Shown: piece by piece, positions 33,994 through 43,702 of the stretch
Position numbering within the stretch: the first letter of the stretch is position 1
Layout of the letters: the number at the start of each line of letters is the position of its first letter
DNA from: an uncultured Candidatus Saccharibacteria bacterium
GTDB taxonomy: Bacteria > Patescibacteriota > Saccharimonadia > Saccharimonadales > Saccharimonadaceae
Length of the DNA: 64,000 nucleotides
NCBI GenBank assembly: GCA_948477625.1
Contig: CAOLNK010000003.1
Span: forward strand, 62,001-126,000
Direction: 5' to 3'
The notes under the pieces: generated by a model
The model's database searches: none
Told to the model about the DNA's origin: nothing
Seen by the model: only the letters and a program-made list of their open reading frames with translations
Program-made: the position numbers and the translations under genes

Positions 33994-35745
33994 CTATTCT
34001 GTCTCTTTTATCACAATGATAAAATCATTCGTGCCAGCATAAATATCCCCTGGCAACTCATCTCCACTTCGCACTTCCACTCCATAGCGCTCCGCCAAGG
34101 CTGCTTGGGTAGCTGGCATTTCGTCCGTCATGGCGTAAACACAATATTTCGCATCACAGCCCGCTCCTTCTGAATCACCAACTAAACTAATCGCGTAGCC
34201 GTCGGTTTCCAGCTTAACTTTCTCCGCACTAGCTATTCCAGCTTCACTAGTTGCGTTATATACCGAAATCTCTGCCCCCTCTCGCACTGCCGGATTACTA
34301 CTCAAAATCTGCGCAATATATTCGTGCACCTGCCCGTAATTATTCGCTCCTGCCGCCGGCACCACATAAGAAATCCCGTTAATATTCGCCGTGGTCATAT
34401 AATACACATTGTTGATATAATCTACCAGCAAAATGTTCCGCATAGTCTCAGCATTAAACGCCGAAGCCATCTTCACTCCAGCCTTAATATTATCCGCCGA
34501 AAAGTTTGAACGGAAGTTATCGCCCAAAATGTTCAGCAAGCTAAACGCCTCAGTAACGTTCACACCATTAGTGGATAACTCTTGCACAATCCCTTCCATA
34601 ATCTTTTGCTGCGAATTACCACGGGTAAAGTCACCACCTACTGTGCCATGCCTTGCCCGCGCCAAGGCCACCGCTTGTAATCCAGAGAGGCGTGTCGGTA
34701 CCCCGGCCTCAATCACCGTACCAGTCCAGCCGCGGTCGTCAATATCCTCATTTAGCACCACTGTAATACCACCAATCGTATCAATAATATCCATCAGCGC
34801 TCCCCAGTTTACGTGTGCCCAATACTGAAACTCAATCCCTAGTACTTCCTCCAACTGTTGTGCTAAGGCTAGAGCACCCGCTTCCTCACTATCACCGTCT
34901 TTATTGTGACACCAATATACTTCATTGATTTTTCCAGCCGAACACGCCATCGATACCTTCAAGTCACGTGGGATACTAATCATCGCCACATCTCGTGTTT
35001 TTTGGTCAAAACTAAGCACCATAATTGAGTCAGTCAAATTCGCGCCGTCATGTGAGCCAGAATTATCGCGGTCAACATAATCTGTAGCGCCGTCCATATT
35101 AAATCCTTCGGTGCCAAACACTAGGACATTTGTACGTCCATTTGCATCCGTCTCAAAGGGAATCTCATTAGAGATCATTGCGCCGATTGTGCTAAATAGT
35201 CCAGACTGTCCGTTAGTCAGTCTAGAAATTAGACTATCACCCCACACAAATCCTGTCACTCCTAGCGTCACTAGGACAATCAGGATCGTCATAAAAATTG
35301 GATGTTTAATCTTAAAGTGGTGCTTCTTAGGTAATTTAGACTTTTGTTTACGCTCCTTGCGGCTCGGCCTTTCTTCGTCCTCCTCGTCAAGTTTGGCGTG
35401 ACGACGTTGGCCACTGTCAGCCGTCCCTCGGCGTTCCAGGCCCAAATCGGGCGACCGTTCACTATTGTCGCCGAAACCGTCCAATAATTCCGACCATGCG
35501 ACATCATCCACCGCCCCCAGAGAATTATCTAATGAGTTAAGTTCTAAGGCATCCTTCTCCCAAGTATCAACCTTAGGATCATCAACGGGTAAAGAATTTT
35601 GTGTATCAACTCTGGTCTTTTTTGTTACCACACGTTGACGAGCTGGCATCACAATATCACCCACCATCCGACGTGAGTTTACTTCTGGCACTCGCACTGG
35701 CTTGGCCGTGCGTACTGTCAATCCATCAATACTTGTTCTACCCAT
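33994..35745 (-). CDS. LytR-CpsA-Psr (LCP) family glycopolymer ligase
   Basis: 583 aa. ~145 hydrophilic residues with a basic stretch (RKERKQKSKLPKKHH) come first, then one helix (IFMTILIVLVTLGVTGFVWG), then the LCP domain: NVLVFGTEGF, TDSIMVLSFDQKTRDVAMISIPRDLKV in parts, and later LSGLQAVALARARHG. The C-terminal ~100 residues resemble a LytR_C domain (ISVYNATSEAGIASAEKVKLE in parts). LCP enzymes transfer lipid-linked glycopolymers to the cell wall. It lies upstream of the polysaccharide region, so it may attach that polymer. Confidence 0.85.
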   Translation of the reverse strand: MGRTSIDGLTVRTAKPVRVPEVNSRRMVGDIVMPARQRVVTKKTRVDTQNSLPVDDPKVDTWEKDALELNSLDNSLGAVDDVAWSELLDGFGDNSERSPDLGLERRGTADSGQRRHAKLDEEDEERPSRKERKQKSKLPKKHHFKIKHPIFMTILIVLVTLGVTGFVWGDSLISRLTNGQSGLFSTIGAMISNEIPFETDANGRTNVLVFGTEGFNMDGATDYVDRDNSGSHDGANLTDSIMVLSFDQKTRDVAMISIPRDLKVSMACSAGKINEVYWCHNKDGDSEEAGALALAQQLEEVLGIEFQYWAHVNWGALMDIIDTIGGITVVLNEDIDDRGWTGTVIEAGVPTRLSGLQAVALARARHGTVGGDFTRGNSQQKIMEGIVQELSTNGVNVTEAFSLLNILGDNFRSNFSADNIKAGVKMASAFNAETMRNILLVDYINNVYYMTTANINGISYVVPAAGANNYGQVHEYIAQILSSNPAVREGAEISVYNATSEAGIASAEKVKLETDGYAISLVGDSEGAGCDAKYCVYAMTDEMPATQAALAERYGVEVRSGDELPGDIYAGTNDFIIVIKETE

Positions 35746-35796
35746 TTACCCCTATTTGACCTATTCTCAACTTTAACCTATAATTAATTATAACAT

Positions 35797-36120
35797 ATGA
35801 CGATTAAATTGACTAAAAAACAAGCGCTTATTATAGACTTTATCAACGACTTCACAAGCACTCGCGGTGTATCACCTACTTACCGCGAAATCATGACTGC
35901 TCTTGGGCTTTCTTCCGTTTCGGCCGTGGCCGAGCATATTGACAACCTCTGCGCTAAAGGCGCCCTCAAAAAGGTCTCTGGCGCTGCTCGCTCGCTTGAA
36001 GTTATTGATTTTACCCATCCCGAAACCGTTGAGCTCTTTCGTCAATATCTTATTACGGCCACTCCCGATGAGAGAACTACGCTCTATGAGGCCGCCAAAA
36101 TCCTCGGTCTAGACCTCTAG
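35797..36120 (+). CDS. LexA-type DNA-binding domain protein lacking the peptidase domain
   Basis: 107 aa. Residues 1-65 match the LexA winged helix: LTKKQALIIDFINDF, GVSPTYREIMTALGLSSVSAVAEHI in parts, and the wing KGALKKVSGAARSLEV. The S24 autopeptidase half with its Ser-Lys dyad is absent; ~40 unrelated residues follow. It cannot undergo RecA-triggered self-cleavage, so a constitutive or partner-controlled repressor is more likely than an SOS switch. The leader is very short (TATAAC-like -10 just before the ATG). Confidence 0.75.
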   Translation: MTIKLTKKQALIIDFINDFTSTRGVSPTYREIMTALGLSSVSAVAEHIDNLCAKGALKKVSGAARSLEVIDFTHPETVELFRQYLITATPDERTTLYEAAKILGLDL

Positions 36121-36194
36121 AGTACATCTAAAGTCAAGCATAATCGCTGTTGACAGGCGACAGAACTTTGTTAAACTGGAATTAGGAGAAAAAA

Positions 36195-36776
36195 ATGTCC
36201 AAAACAAAAACCTCAAAACACAAAAACTCTCATCGTGTATCATTTTATCGTCGCCCTTGGGCTATAGTCATTTTCTTTCTCATTATGGCTATCGCTGTGG
36301 TTTTGGCACTGATTTTTATTCGACCTCAGCCTGCTTCCGAATCCGATGAATCTGCTACCGACCAGCCTGTGGATAATTCAGCCACTATTCCATCTAGAGA
36401 GGGAACTGAACCTACTACACCCGCCGAATCCGACGAACCCGAGAAAACCACCCAATACGAAGGCGAAGACCCCAACACTCTTGATCAGCTCACGGGTTAT
36501 CTCACTCGCAAAGGTGTCGATGATGGTGTACTTACTATTGTGGCTGTGATTGACCAATATCTCCACACCCCAGGCTTTTGCACTATCACACTTAAGAACG
36601 GCGCCGGGCAGACTGTCTACACTGCTTCTAGTAATGCTATTCCAGATGTTACTGCTTCTATCTGTGACACTTTTGAAATCCCCACTACTGGTTTTGCCAG
36701 CGGTACTTATCGAATCGAAATTGACCTTGCTAGCGATAATAAACGCGGTATTATCACCGATGAGGTAAGCCTATGA
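36195..36776 (+). CDS. Single-pass membrane protein with extracellular domain, 193 aa
   Basis: A basic N-terminus is followed by one helix (AIVIFFLIMAIAVVLALIFI, residues ~24-43), then a Ser/Glu/Thr/Pro linker (~45-92) and a ~95-residue domain that may be beta-rich (GYLTRKGVDDGVLTIVAVIDQ in parts, TITLKNGAGQTVYTA). Family unknown. Promoter TTGACA with a -10 near TTAAACT, and AGGAG before the ATG. It overlaps the lectin gene by 4 nt, so both are likely cell-surface partners. Confidence 0.65.
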   Translation: MSKTKTSKHKNSHRVSFYRRPWAIVIFFLIMAIAVVLALIFIRPQPASESDESATDQPVDNSATIPSREGTEPTTPAESDEPEKTTQYEGEDPNTLDQLTGYLTRKGVDDGVLTIVAVIDQYLHTPGFCTITLKNGAGQTVYTASSNAIPDVTASICDTFEIPTTGFASGTYRIEIDLASDNKRGIITDEVSL

Positions 36777-38956
36777 GTATAAAAAGCACTATCGACGATT
36801 TGCGTAAATATCGTAACCTAGTTTTGGTAGTTTTTCTTTTTTGTATGATTTCTACTCTGTCTTTTTTGGCTGCGCGCAATATGACGCATTCTTCTGCTGC
36901 TTCACTCAGTGGATTCAAGCCTGGCAATATCATTAGTGATGCCGTAATGGGGAACTATAACGCCATGACCAAAGACGAAATCCAAGCTTTCCTTACCAAA
37001 AAGAACCCTTGCAACAATAAGAGCGCTAGTCAGTATCAAAGCCTCAAATCGCAATATCCCAATCTCGACTGGCATTTTGAAAACGGCCATTTTGTTTGTT
37101 TGTCGGAAGAAAAATTTGGTGACGGCACAACTATTGGTGAAGGTCAAACTGCTGCTGAAATCATCTATCAGGCAGCTCAAGATTACAAAATCAACCCGCA
37201 AGTTCTCATTGTTTTGCTAGAAAAAGAGCAGAGTCTCATTACCGACACCTATCCTAACACCAAACAATATCGTTCTGCTACTGGTTATGGTTGTCCTGAT
37301 ACTGCCGCTTGTGATACTAAATATTATGGTTTTAAAAATCAAGTACGCAACGCTGCAGCACTATTTCGCAACGTGCTAGATAATGGCTACTATGCTTATC
37401 CTGAGAAAAAGTCTGGTGTCTATATCGGATACAATCCTAACTCCGCTTGTGGCCGTAGCGAAGTTTATATTGAGAACCGTGCCACCGCTGCCCTCTATCG
37501 CTATACGCCATATCAGCCCAACGCTGCCGCGCTAGCTGCTGGTACTGGCACTGGCGATAGTTGCTCGGCTTACGGAAATCGTAATTTCTACATCTACTTC
37601 ACTGATTGGTTTGGTAGTACGAAAGCCTCTATCGAAGGATCTCCTATCACTATTCCAGATGGGGAATATACATTAGTTAGTGCACTTGCCCCTAAATACA
37701 GCATCACCGCCAGTAATAACAATGCGCAGTTGGTAGAAAACAGCAAAGCTCAGCGTTGGCGTTTTACTCGCAACTCACTTGGATATTATGTAATCACTAA
37801 CCTTACTAATAATCAAAATCTAGATCTATACGGAGCTTACGCAGTTAATGGAGTCAATGTCCAAACCTACGCTGCTAATGAATCTTGCGCTCAGCAGTGG
37901 CGCCTGTATGGCACCTCTGATGGCTATATCACTATCGAGAGTGCTTGTAGTACCAATATGGTACTAGATGTTCAAGATGCCAACGGTAAAGCTGGCGCCA
38001 ATATTCAGATTTTTATTGCTAATAATGGTAAAAATCAAAAATGGGCGTTACATACTGGGCAAGTTTTGCCCGATGGACTTTATGCTGTCCAGCCATCACA
38101 AGATACTAGTAAAGCAATTGACGTAAGTGGTGGTAATGTCAACAATGGTGCTAATGCGCTAGTCTGGTCCTCACATCTAGGCGTATCTCAGCAATGGCGT
38201 TTCCAATATCACGCCGACGGTGATTATTACACCATCATGAACCCCAATTCTCAAAAAATGCTTGATCTAAGTGGTGGCATCGCTACTGCCGGTCGCAATA
38301 TTCAGATTTGGCAAGGCAACAGTTCTTGCGCTCAACGTTGGCGTATTGTTCCTAATGGAAAAGAGTATTATCTCATGACAACCTGCTCTAATGGCCATGT
38401 TATTGATACCGCCGGTCAAAAGATTACTGATGGTCAGAACATCCAACTTGCCTCCTATAATGGCGCTAAGAGTCAAAGCTGGCGGTTTACTAAATTATCT
38501 CCAGTAATCAAGGACGGAACCTATATCTTGCAGTCATCGCTCGCCAAAGTCAAAGCTGTTGATATCTATGGTGGGTATACGGTAGCTGGCACTAATATTG
38601 AACTTTTTGATGCGCATAGTGGTGCTGGACAACAGTGGGAAATTACTTATAACGTTGCCACCGATGATTACAGCTTATACAACTCCCATACAAATAAATA
38701 CCTCGACCTCTACGGCGGATATACTCAGTCTGGCACCAACGTACAGACTTGGCATGGCAACAATGGTTGTGGCCAACGTTGGCGCATCGAAAAAGAAAGT
38801 GATGGTTCGTACACTATTATTTCAGCCTGTGACGGTAGCAAAGCTCTCGACCTCTATGGTGGATATACTCAAAATCGCACCAATATTCAGCTTTGGGATA
38901 AACATGGCGGTAATTCACAAAAGTGGTATCTCACCGCCGTCAAAAGCTCAACGTGA
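36773..38956 (+). CDS. Secreted ricin-type beta-trefoil lectin (haemagglutinin-like)
   Basis: 727 aa. Signal or anchor at ~18-40. Residues ~50-285 form a domain of the kind found in actinobacterial haemagglutinins (GDGTTIGEGQTAAEIIYQAAQ in parts, LIVLLEKEQSLITDTYP, RSATGYGCPD), which recalls lytic-transglycosylase folds (EKEQS). From ~300 to the end there are many QxW units (SKAQRWRF, CAQQWRL, KNQKWAL, VSQQWRF, GQQWEI, CGQRWRI, NSQKWYL), i.e. at least three beta-trefoil lectin modules. It probably binds galactose-type sugars on host or self surfaces. The repeated Gly-Gly-Tyr-Thr segments (LDLYGGYTQ) are near-identical. Confidence 0.85.
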   Translation: MSIKSTIDDLRKYRNLVLVVFLFCMISTLSFLAARNMTHSSAASLSGFKPGNIISDAVMGNYNAMTKDEIQAFLTKKNPCNNKSASQYQSLKSQYPNLDWHFENGHFVCLSEEKFGDGTTIGEGQTAAEIIYQAAQDYKINPQVLIVLLEKEQSLITDTYPNTKQYRSATGYGCPDTAACDTKYYGFKNQVRNAAALFRNVLDNGYYAYPEKKSGVYIGYNPNSACGRSEVYIENRATAALYRYTPYQPNAAALAAGTGTGDSCSAYGNRNFYIYFTDWFGSTKASIEGSPITIPDGEYTLVSALAPKYSITASNNNAQLVENSKAQRWRFTRNSLGYYVITNLTNNQNLDLYGAYAVNGVNVQTYAANESCAQQWRLYGTSDGYITIESACSTNMVLDVQDANGKAGANIQIFIANNGKNQKWALHTGQVLPDGLYAVQPSQDTSKAIDVSGGNVNNGANALVWSSHLGVSQQWRFQYHADGDYYTIMNPNSQKMLDLSGGIATAGRNIQIWQGNSSCAQRWRIVPNGKEYYLMTTCSNGHVIDTAGQKITDGQNIQLASYNGAKSQSWRFTKLSPVIKDGTYILQSSLAKVKAVDIYGGYTVAGTNIELFDAHSGAGQQWEITYNVATDDYSLYNSHTNKYLDLYGGYTQSGTNVQTWHGNNGCGQRWRIEKESDGSYTIISACDGSKALDLYGGYTQNRTNIQLWDKHGGNSQKWYLTAVKSST

Positions 38957-40126
38957 TGCACCTAATTCTGCAAAAACATCTCGAGTATATTTTGCAACCA
39001 CTGCTACCAGCACTAATGCGTACGGCAAAGGATTATATTCTAGCCCAAACAAATAATGCGCATAGGTTATCCAGGCTGCTACACTAATTGCTAACGCCAA
39101 TACGCCTTGTTTACGATAGACAATGTAATATATAATTGCTAAAATCTCTCCCACATACAAGTATCTTTCGTGCATTCCTGGCAAGAAGAATGTAATAATC
39201 ACTACAAACCATGTCGCCAGTAGTAGGATTTTTTGGTTATTTAGCTCTACTTTATGATTAATTATCCAGAAGACCGTCCCTACGCAAATCATCATTGCTA
39301 GGATAGTTCCCACTAGGTTCCAATATTCTGCCCCAGTATCGAAGATTGTGTAGAAATTCAAGAAATTTAACCCCGTATGTTCAGCATAAGTCTGAGTTTG
39401 CCCTAGATAAACTGTTAAACAATCTATTAAGGGTTTACCCATCAGTAGTGCCGGAATACACAAGATCAAATTTACCACCGGAATAATCAAAAAGTTCAAA
39501 ATCGAGAATTTACGTTTCATTAAATAAACGATTACGAAAATTGGCAAAATAAAGATAAATTGTAATTTAAACGCACATGCCACCCCTAGTAAAATAAACG
39601 ACAGCCAGTATTTTTCTTTAATCAAAAACGTCAACGCTAAAATACAAAAACTAGCATAAATTGCTTCACACTGCCCCCAGCAGGCACTGTTCAAGAAAAC
39701 TTGTGGCAAAAACAGCATAACCATATAAGTTCCTGCCGCCAGCATTTTTCGATTTTTAGCTGCTACTGTATATACTAAATAAGCTGCACTAATTGCCAAT
39801 ACGAAATCAAAAACTATTGAAACTAGCTTGATTGATGTCAGTGCCGAAAAGGGAAGATAAGTTAGCAAAGCGAGAATTGTCACGTAGGGCATATTGTAGT
39901 CGCCCGTATAGTTTGCAATTGCCGGTAAACCTCCGCCCGCTCGCAACTCATCAAACCATGGTTGCAAAAAAACAATAAAATCGCCTGATTCAAATTGCCG
40001 GAATTTCAACCTTACCACTAGCGCCAGTACCGTTGCGATTGCAATAATAATTAAAATATTATGTTTTACAAAAAAATCCAAAACTCTATTTTCCATCTGC
40101 CGGAATTTCAGCCACCATTGCTGCAT
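38948..40126 (-). CDS. Polytopic membrane glycosyltransferase (GT87/GT39-like)
   Basis: 392 aa from the ATG that follows GAGGAGAGG (a longer TTG-initiated reading is less likely). About 11 membrane helices. An early loop has RLKFRQFESGDF with an acidic residue after the first helix, as in GT-C enzymes; further landmarks are NSACWGQCEAIYASF and PGMHERYLY, seen in mannosyl/glucosyltransferases that use polyprenyl-phosphate sugars. It converges with the lectin gene, overlapping by 9 nt. Function in glycan assembly is inferred from fold and neighbours. Confidence 0.7.
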   Translation of the reverse strand: MQQWWLKFRQMENRVLDFFVKHNILIIIAIATVLALVVRLKFRQFESGDFIVFLQPWFDELRAGGGLPAIANYTGDYNMPYVTILALLTYLPFSALTSIKLVSIVFDFVLAISAAYLVYTVAAKNRKMLAAGTYMVMLFLPQVFLNSACWGQCEAIYASFCILALTFLIKEKYWLSFILLGVACAFKLQFIFILPIFVIVYLMKRKFSILNFLIIPVVNLILCIPALLMGKPLIDCLTVYLGQTQTYAEHTGLNFLNFYTIFDTGAEYWNLVGTILAMMICVGTVFWIINHKVELNNQKILLLATWFVVIITFFLPGMHERYLYVGEILAIIYYIVYRKQGVLALAISVAAWITYAHYLFGLEYNPLPYALVLVAVVAKYTRDVFAELGASR

Positions 40127-40214
40127 ACGCCTCTCCTCTAATTTACTAACTATTATCTCAAAAAACACCAAAACTTACAAGCTAGTGGTGTATAATATAC
40201 GAAAAGGAGAGAGC

Positions 40215-41189
40215 ATGTCGCATAAACAACCAACCCTATATATCGTCGTCCCGTGCTACAACGAAGAGGCTGTGCTTGCAGAAACTGCGAAACAACTGTC
40301 AGCCAAGCTTCAAGAATTAGTACAGAAGAAGCAAATTCACTCTGATAGCAAAATTATGTTTGTTAATGATGGCAGCAAAGACCAAACTTGGTCTAAGATT
40401 TGTGATTTGCACAAGAAAAACTCCGACATCGTCGGCATTAGCTTATCCCGTAATCGTGGTCACCAAAATGCCTTATTGGCCGGTTTAATGACCGCCAAAA
40501 CGCGCGCCGACAGTGTTATTAGTATGGATGCAGATTTGCAAGACGATATTAATGTCATTGACCAAATGTTGGAAAAATATCAGGACGATGCCGAAATCGT
40601 TTATGGTGTCCGATCTTCACGTCAAAAAGATTCTTGGTTCAAACGCACCACCGCCGAGGGATTCTACAAGTTCATGAAGCTTATGGGTGTAGATGTAATT
40701 TTCAACCACGCCGATTATCGTCTCACTAGCCGCAAAGTGCTTGATGAGTTAGAAAAATACCAAGAAGTTAATCTTTTCTTGCGTGGTATCTTCCCGTTAA
40801 TCGGTTTTAAGACCGAAGTGGTTTATTATGAACGTAAAGAGCGTTTTGCTGGGGAATCAAAATACCCACTTACTAAAATGCTCAGTTTCGCTTGGGATGG
40901 AATTTCTTCGTTTAGCGTACGTCCATTACGTATCATTGCAATTTTAGGAGTCATTATGACTTTTATTAGTGCAATTATTTTGCTATACTCACTTATCGTG
41001 AATATTCTCGGTAACACTGTGCAGGGTTGGACGTTCACCGTATGCTCAATCTGGCTTGTTGGCGGTCTTCAAACCCTATTCATTGGCATTATTGGTGAAT
41101 ATATCGGCAAAATCTACAACGAAACCAAAGCCCGCCCACGCTACTGCGTTTCCGAAGACTTACAAAAACAAGAATCGGATGCCAAATAA
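40215..41189 (+). CDS. GT2 polyprenyl-phosphate glycosyltransferase (GtrB/DPM1-like)
   Basis: 324 aa from the ATG after AAAGGAGAG. The catalytic domain starts TLYIVVPCYNEEAVL; it carries FVNDGSKDQTW, SLSRNRGHQNALLAGL, SMDADLQDD (DxD-like) and YGVRSSRQKDSWFKR. Two C-terminal helices (~235-300) anchor it. The family transfers a sugar to bactoprenyl phosphate, making donors for GT-C enzymes such as the adjacent membrane transferases. The next gene starts 2 nt after its stop. Confidence 0.85.
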   Translation: MSHKQPTLYIVVPCYNEEAVLAETAKQLSAKLQELVQKKQIHSDSKIMFVNDGSKDQTWSKICDLHKKNSDIVGISLSRNRGHQNALLAGLMTAKTRADSVISMDADLQDDINVIDQMLEKYQDDAEIVYGVRSSRQKDSWFKRTTAEGFYKFMKLMGVDVIFNHADYRLTSRKVLDELEKYQEVNLFLRGIFPLIGFKTEVVYYERKERFAGESKYPLTKMLSFAWDGISSFSVRPLRIIAILGVIMTFISAIILLYSLIVNILGNTVQGWTFTVCSIWLVGGLQTLFIGIIGEYIGKIYNETKARPRYCVSEDLQKQESDAK

Positions 41190-41191
41190 AT

Positions 41192-42739
41192 ATGGACACG
41201 GTCGGCAAGGTTTTTTACAAAGTCATCACTATCATCACTAGCGTAGTTTTGGGTTGGGTCATACTAACCTATCTCAGTCAAGGTCTAGAAATTGTACCCA
41301 CTCTACTCCTATTTGTGATTTTCATTAGCTTGGTTATTGTAGCCTGTCTGCTTTACCGCCAACGTTATCTCAAACTTTCACAGTGGCTTAAAAAGCGCTG
41401 GTCCAAGGTCAATTCAGCTCAAGTTTTACGCATCGCCTTAGTTATTGCGCTAATAATTGGTATTGCCGTTCGCCTCAGTTTCTTGGCTCTGGGCAGCCGT
41501 TATGGTCTTCAAGAAGATTCACTTTCGGATAACGGCATCCACTGGTATTATGCACCTGCTCTGGCAAATGGTGAAGAAATTCAGCCTACTGAGGGAATCT
41601 ATGAAGCTTTTTTCCCCCACCTCATGACCTACTCTGCCACACTTGCTGGTTTTATGAAAATTTTCGGCACTAATTATAATGCCGTGCTTTTTTCTAACCT
41701 CATCTTTGATCTTGTCACGGTAATTGTGATTTATTTTTTGCTCAAACAATGGCGTGGTCAAACCTCCGCCCGCCTTGGCGCAATTTTCTGGCTACTCAAT
41801 CCATTAGAAATTCTATTTTGCGGTTGTAGCCTCTCTATCGTTGTTACTAATATGTGGCTAGCCATCACTTTATTGCTCAGCTATTTCGCAATCCGAGCTT
41901 TACGGCAACCTTGTTGGTGGAAAATTCTTCTTGTCATGGTTGGTTTTGGCTCCTCTATCGGTATTGGTAATGCTTATCGTCCAATTTTCACAGTAATTCT
42001 AATTGCCTTTGCGCTAGTCTTAGCTTATGAGGTCTTGCGTCGCGGCAAAACGCTCCTCATTCCTGCTATCATCAGCCTTTTGCTAGTAGCTTGTACGAGT
42101 ATTGGTTGTGGAAAACTTATCAACCTCGGCCACCAAGCCATCAATCCTTACGCTGTATCTGGCAGCGTTGGTGTGGGTTGGAACTTCTTTATCGGTGCCA
42201 ACTATGATACCAATGGTCACTGGTCGCGCGAAGACTCCGCCCTGCTCGGACCGCTACTTTATGGTCAGTCAGCTGAAGAAACGGATGTTGTCGCCATTCA
42301 GCAACATTTTCTCGAAATGACCATTGACCGCTACAAAGCCATGGGGTCAATCAAACTTCTACCACACCTACTCAACAAATCGGTCACTCTTTTTGCCGAT
42401 GATTCCGAAACTATCACCTGGCCAGTCGTATCTGGTTTTCAGCTCTCCGACCACAATCCAGCCTACCTCGCCGCTCACAGTCTCGGTGTTATTATGTTCT
42501 TCGTCTGTATTGTTCTAACTTTTGTTTATTGTCTAAGTATTTTTTGGCGTCCATCCGGAGCTGGTAAATGGCACTTTGATACCTATACTTTATTCCTTAT
42601 GCTTTGTCTTTGTGGCATTATCGCCATTTCGCTCATGGTGGAAGTAATGCGTCGCTACACTATGCCGCTTCTAGTGATTTTCGTAATTTTTGCCGCCATC
42701 CAGCTAACTCGCAAAACTAGCAAGGTGATACATGCCTAA
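41192..42739 (+). CDS. Polytopic GT-C glycosyltransferase (GT39/PMT-like)
   Basis: 515 aa with ~12 helices. After two N-terminal helices, LRIALVIALIIGIAVRLSFLALGSR precedes an acidic loop (QEDSLSDNGIHWYY) where GT-C enzymes hold their catalytic acid. WLLNPLEILFCG and a large extracytoplasmic loop (~320-400) follow. It probably takes polyprenyl-linked sugar made by the upstream GT2. It overlaps the next gene by 8 nt. Confidence 0.7.
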   Translation: MDTVGKVFYKVITIITSVVLGWVILTYLSQGLEIVPTLLLFVIFISLVIVACLLYRQRYLKLSQWLKKRWSKVNSAQVLRIALVIALIIGIAVRLSFLALGSRYGLQEDSLSDNGIHWYYAPALANGEEIQPTEGIYEAFFPHLMTYSATLAGFMKIFGTNYNAVLFSNLIFDLVTVIVIYFLLKQWRGQTSARLGAIFWLLNPLEILFCGCSLSIVVTNMWLAITLLLSYFAIRALRQPCWWKILLVMVGFGSSIGIGNAYRPIFTVILIAFALVLAYEVLRRGKTLLIPAIISLLLVACTSIGCGKLINLGHQAINPYAVSGSVGVGWNFFIGANYDTNGHWSREDSALLGPLLYGQSAEETDVVAIQQHFLEMTIDRYKAMGSIKLLPHLLNKSVTLFADDSETITWPVVSGFQLSDHNPAYLAAHSLGVIMFFVCIVLTFVYCLSIFWRPSGAGKWHFDTYTLFLMLCLCGIIAISLMVEVMRRYTMPLLVIFVIFAAIQLTRKTSKVIHA

Positions 42740-43691
42740 AGTTTCGGTTCTTGTTCCAGTCTATAATGCTTCCGAATTTTTGCGCACCGCTCTCACCAGC
42801 CTTGTTAATCAAACGCTTGCTGATATTGAGATTATTTGTATTAACGATGGCTCTAAGGATGATTCTCTTGCGATTATCCAAGAATTTGCCGCCAAGGACC
42901 CACGCATTGTCGTTCTAGACAAGACCAATACTGGATACGGCGACAGTATGAACCGGGGAATCAAGCTCGCCCATGGCGAGTATATCGGTATCCTCGAACC
43001 TGATGACTATCTCGAACTTAACGCTTTTGAAAAACTTTATCAGCTCGCCCACTGGCATCATGCTGACATTGTCAAATCAAATTATTTTCTGTTAGAGAAT
43101 GGACAAAATCGTAAGCTCGAAGTTATCCATCCTAAAGACACTGGCAAGGTTATCTATCCACACGATAAACGTTTTGTTTTTCGCCTCCCGCCAGCTATCT
43201 GGTCAGCCATCTATCGCCGCGAGTTCTTGTTAGAGAACCATCTTGAGTTTCTACCTACACCAGGCGCTTCTTACCAAGATGTCGGTTTTAATACCAAAAC
43301 TCTAGCCCTGGCTAAGCGTGTCATTCTGACCACTGATGCGTTTCTTCATTATCGCGTAGATAATGCCAACTCTTCTAGTAATAGCGCCGGCAAGATTCAG
43401 TGTGTTCCTCAAGAATATGCCAGCATTATGGAGTTTATCCGCCAGCATCAACTAGAAAATCTCACTCCAACCGTTATCGGTGCCAAATTTGGCAACTATC
43501 TCTGGAATATTTTGCGCCTACCTGCTCCAGCCGCCAGGGAATTTTACCAAACCATGCTCACTGAGCTTCGCACTGCCAAGGCTCAAGGCTTGCTCAAACG
43601 TTCCGAATTTACTCCGCGTTATTGGCTCCTCGCCCAAGCTATGCTCCACGCCCCCAAACTTACTGAAAAGATATTGGCACGTATGTTATAA
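42732..43691 (+). CDS. GT2 family glycosyltransferase
   Basis: 319 aa. GT-A fold: VSVLVPVYNASEFLRTALTSL in parts, IICINDGSKDDSL, KTNTGYGDSMNRGIKLAHGEYIGILEPDDYLE. The EPDD motif supplies the metal-binding acidic pair. No membrane helix, so it works at the cytoplasmic face. Typical of glycan-chain-extending enzymes in cell-wall polysaccharide clusters. It is translationally coupled to the upstream membrane gene. Confidence 0.85.
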   Translation: MPKVSVLVPVYNASEFLRTALTSLVNQTLADIEIICINDGSKDDSLAIIQEFAAKDPRIVVLDKTNTGYGDSMNRGIKLAHGEYIGILEPDDYLELNAFEKLYQLAHWHHADIVKSNYFLLENGQNRKLEVIHPKDTGKVIYPHDKRFVFRLPPAIWSAIYRREFLLENHLEFLPTPGASYQDVGFNTKTLALAKRVILTTDAFLHYRVDNANSSSNSAGKIQCVPQEYASIMEFIRQHQLENLTPTVIGAKFGNYLWNILRLPAPAAREFYQTMLTELRTAKAQGLLKRSEFTPRYWLLAQAMLHAPKLTEKILARML

Positions 43692-43702
43692 TAGTCACAG
43701 TT

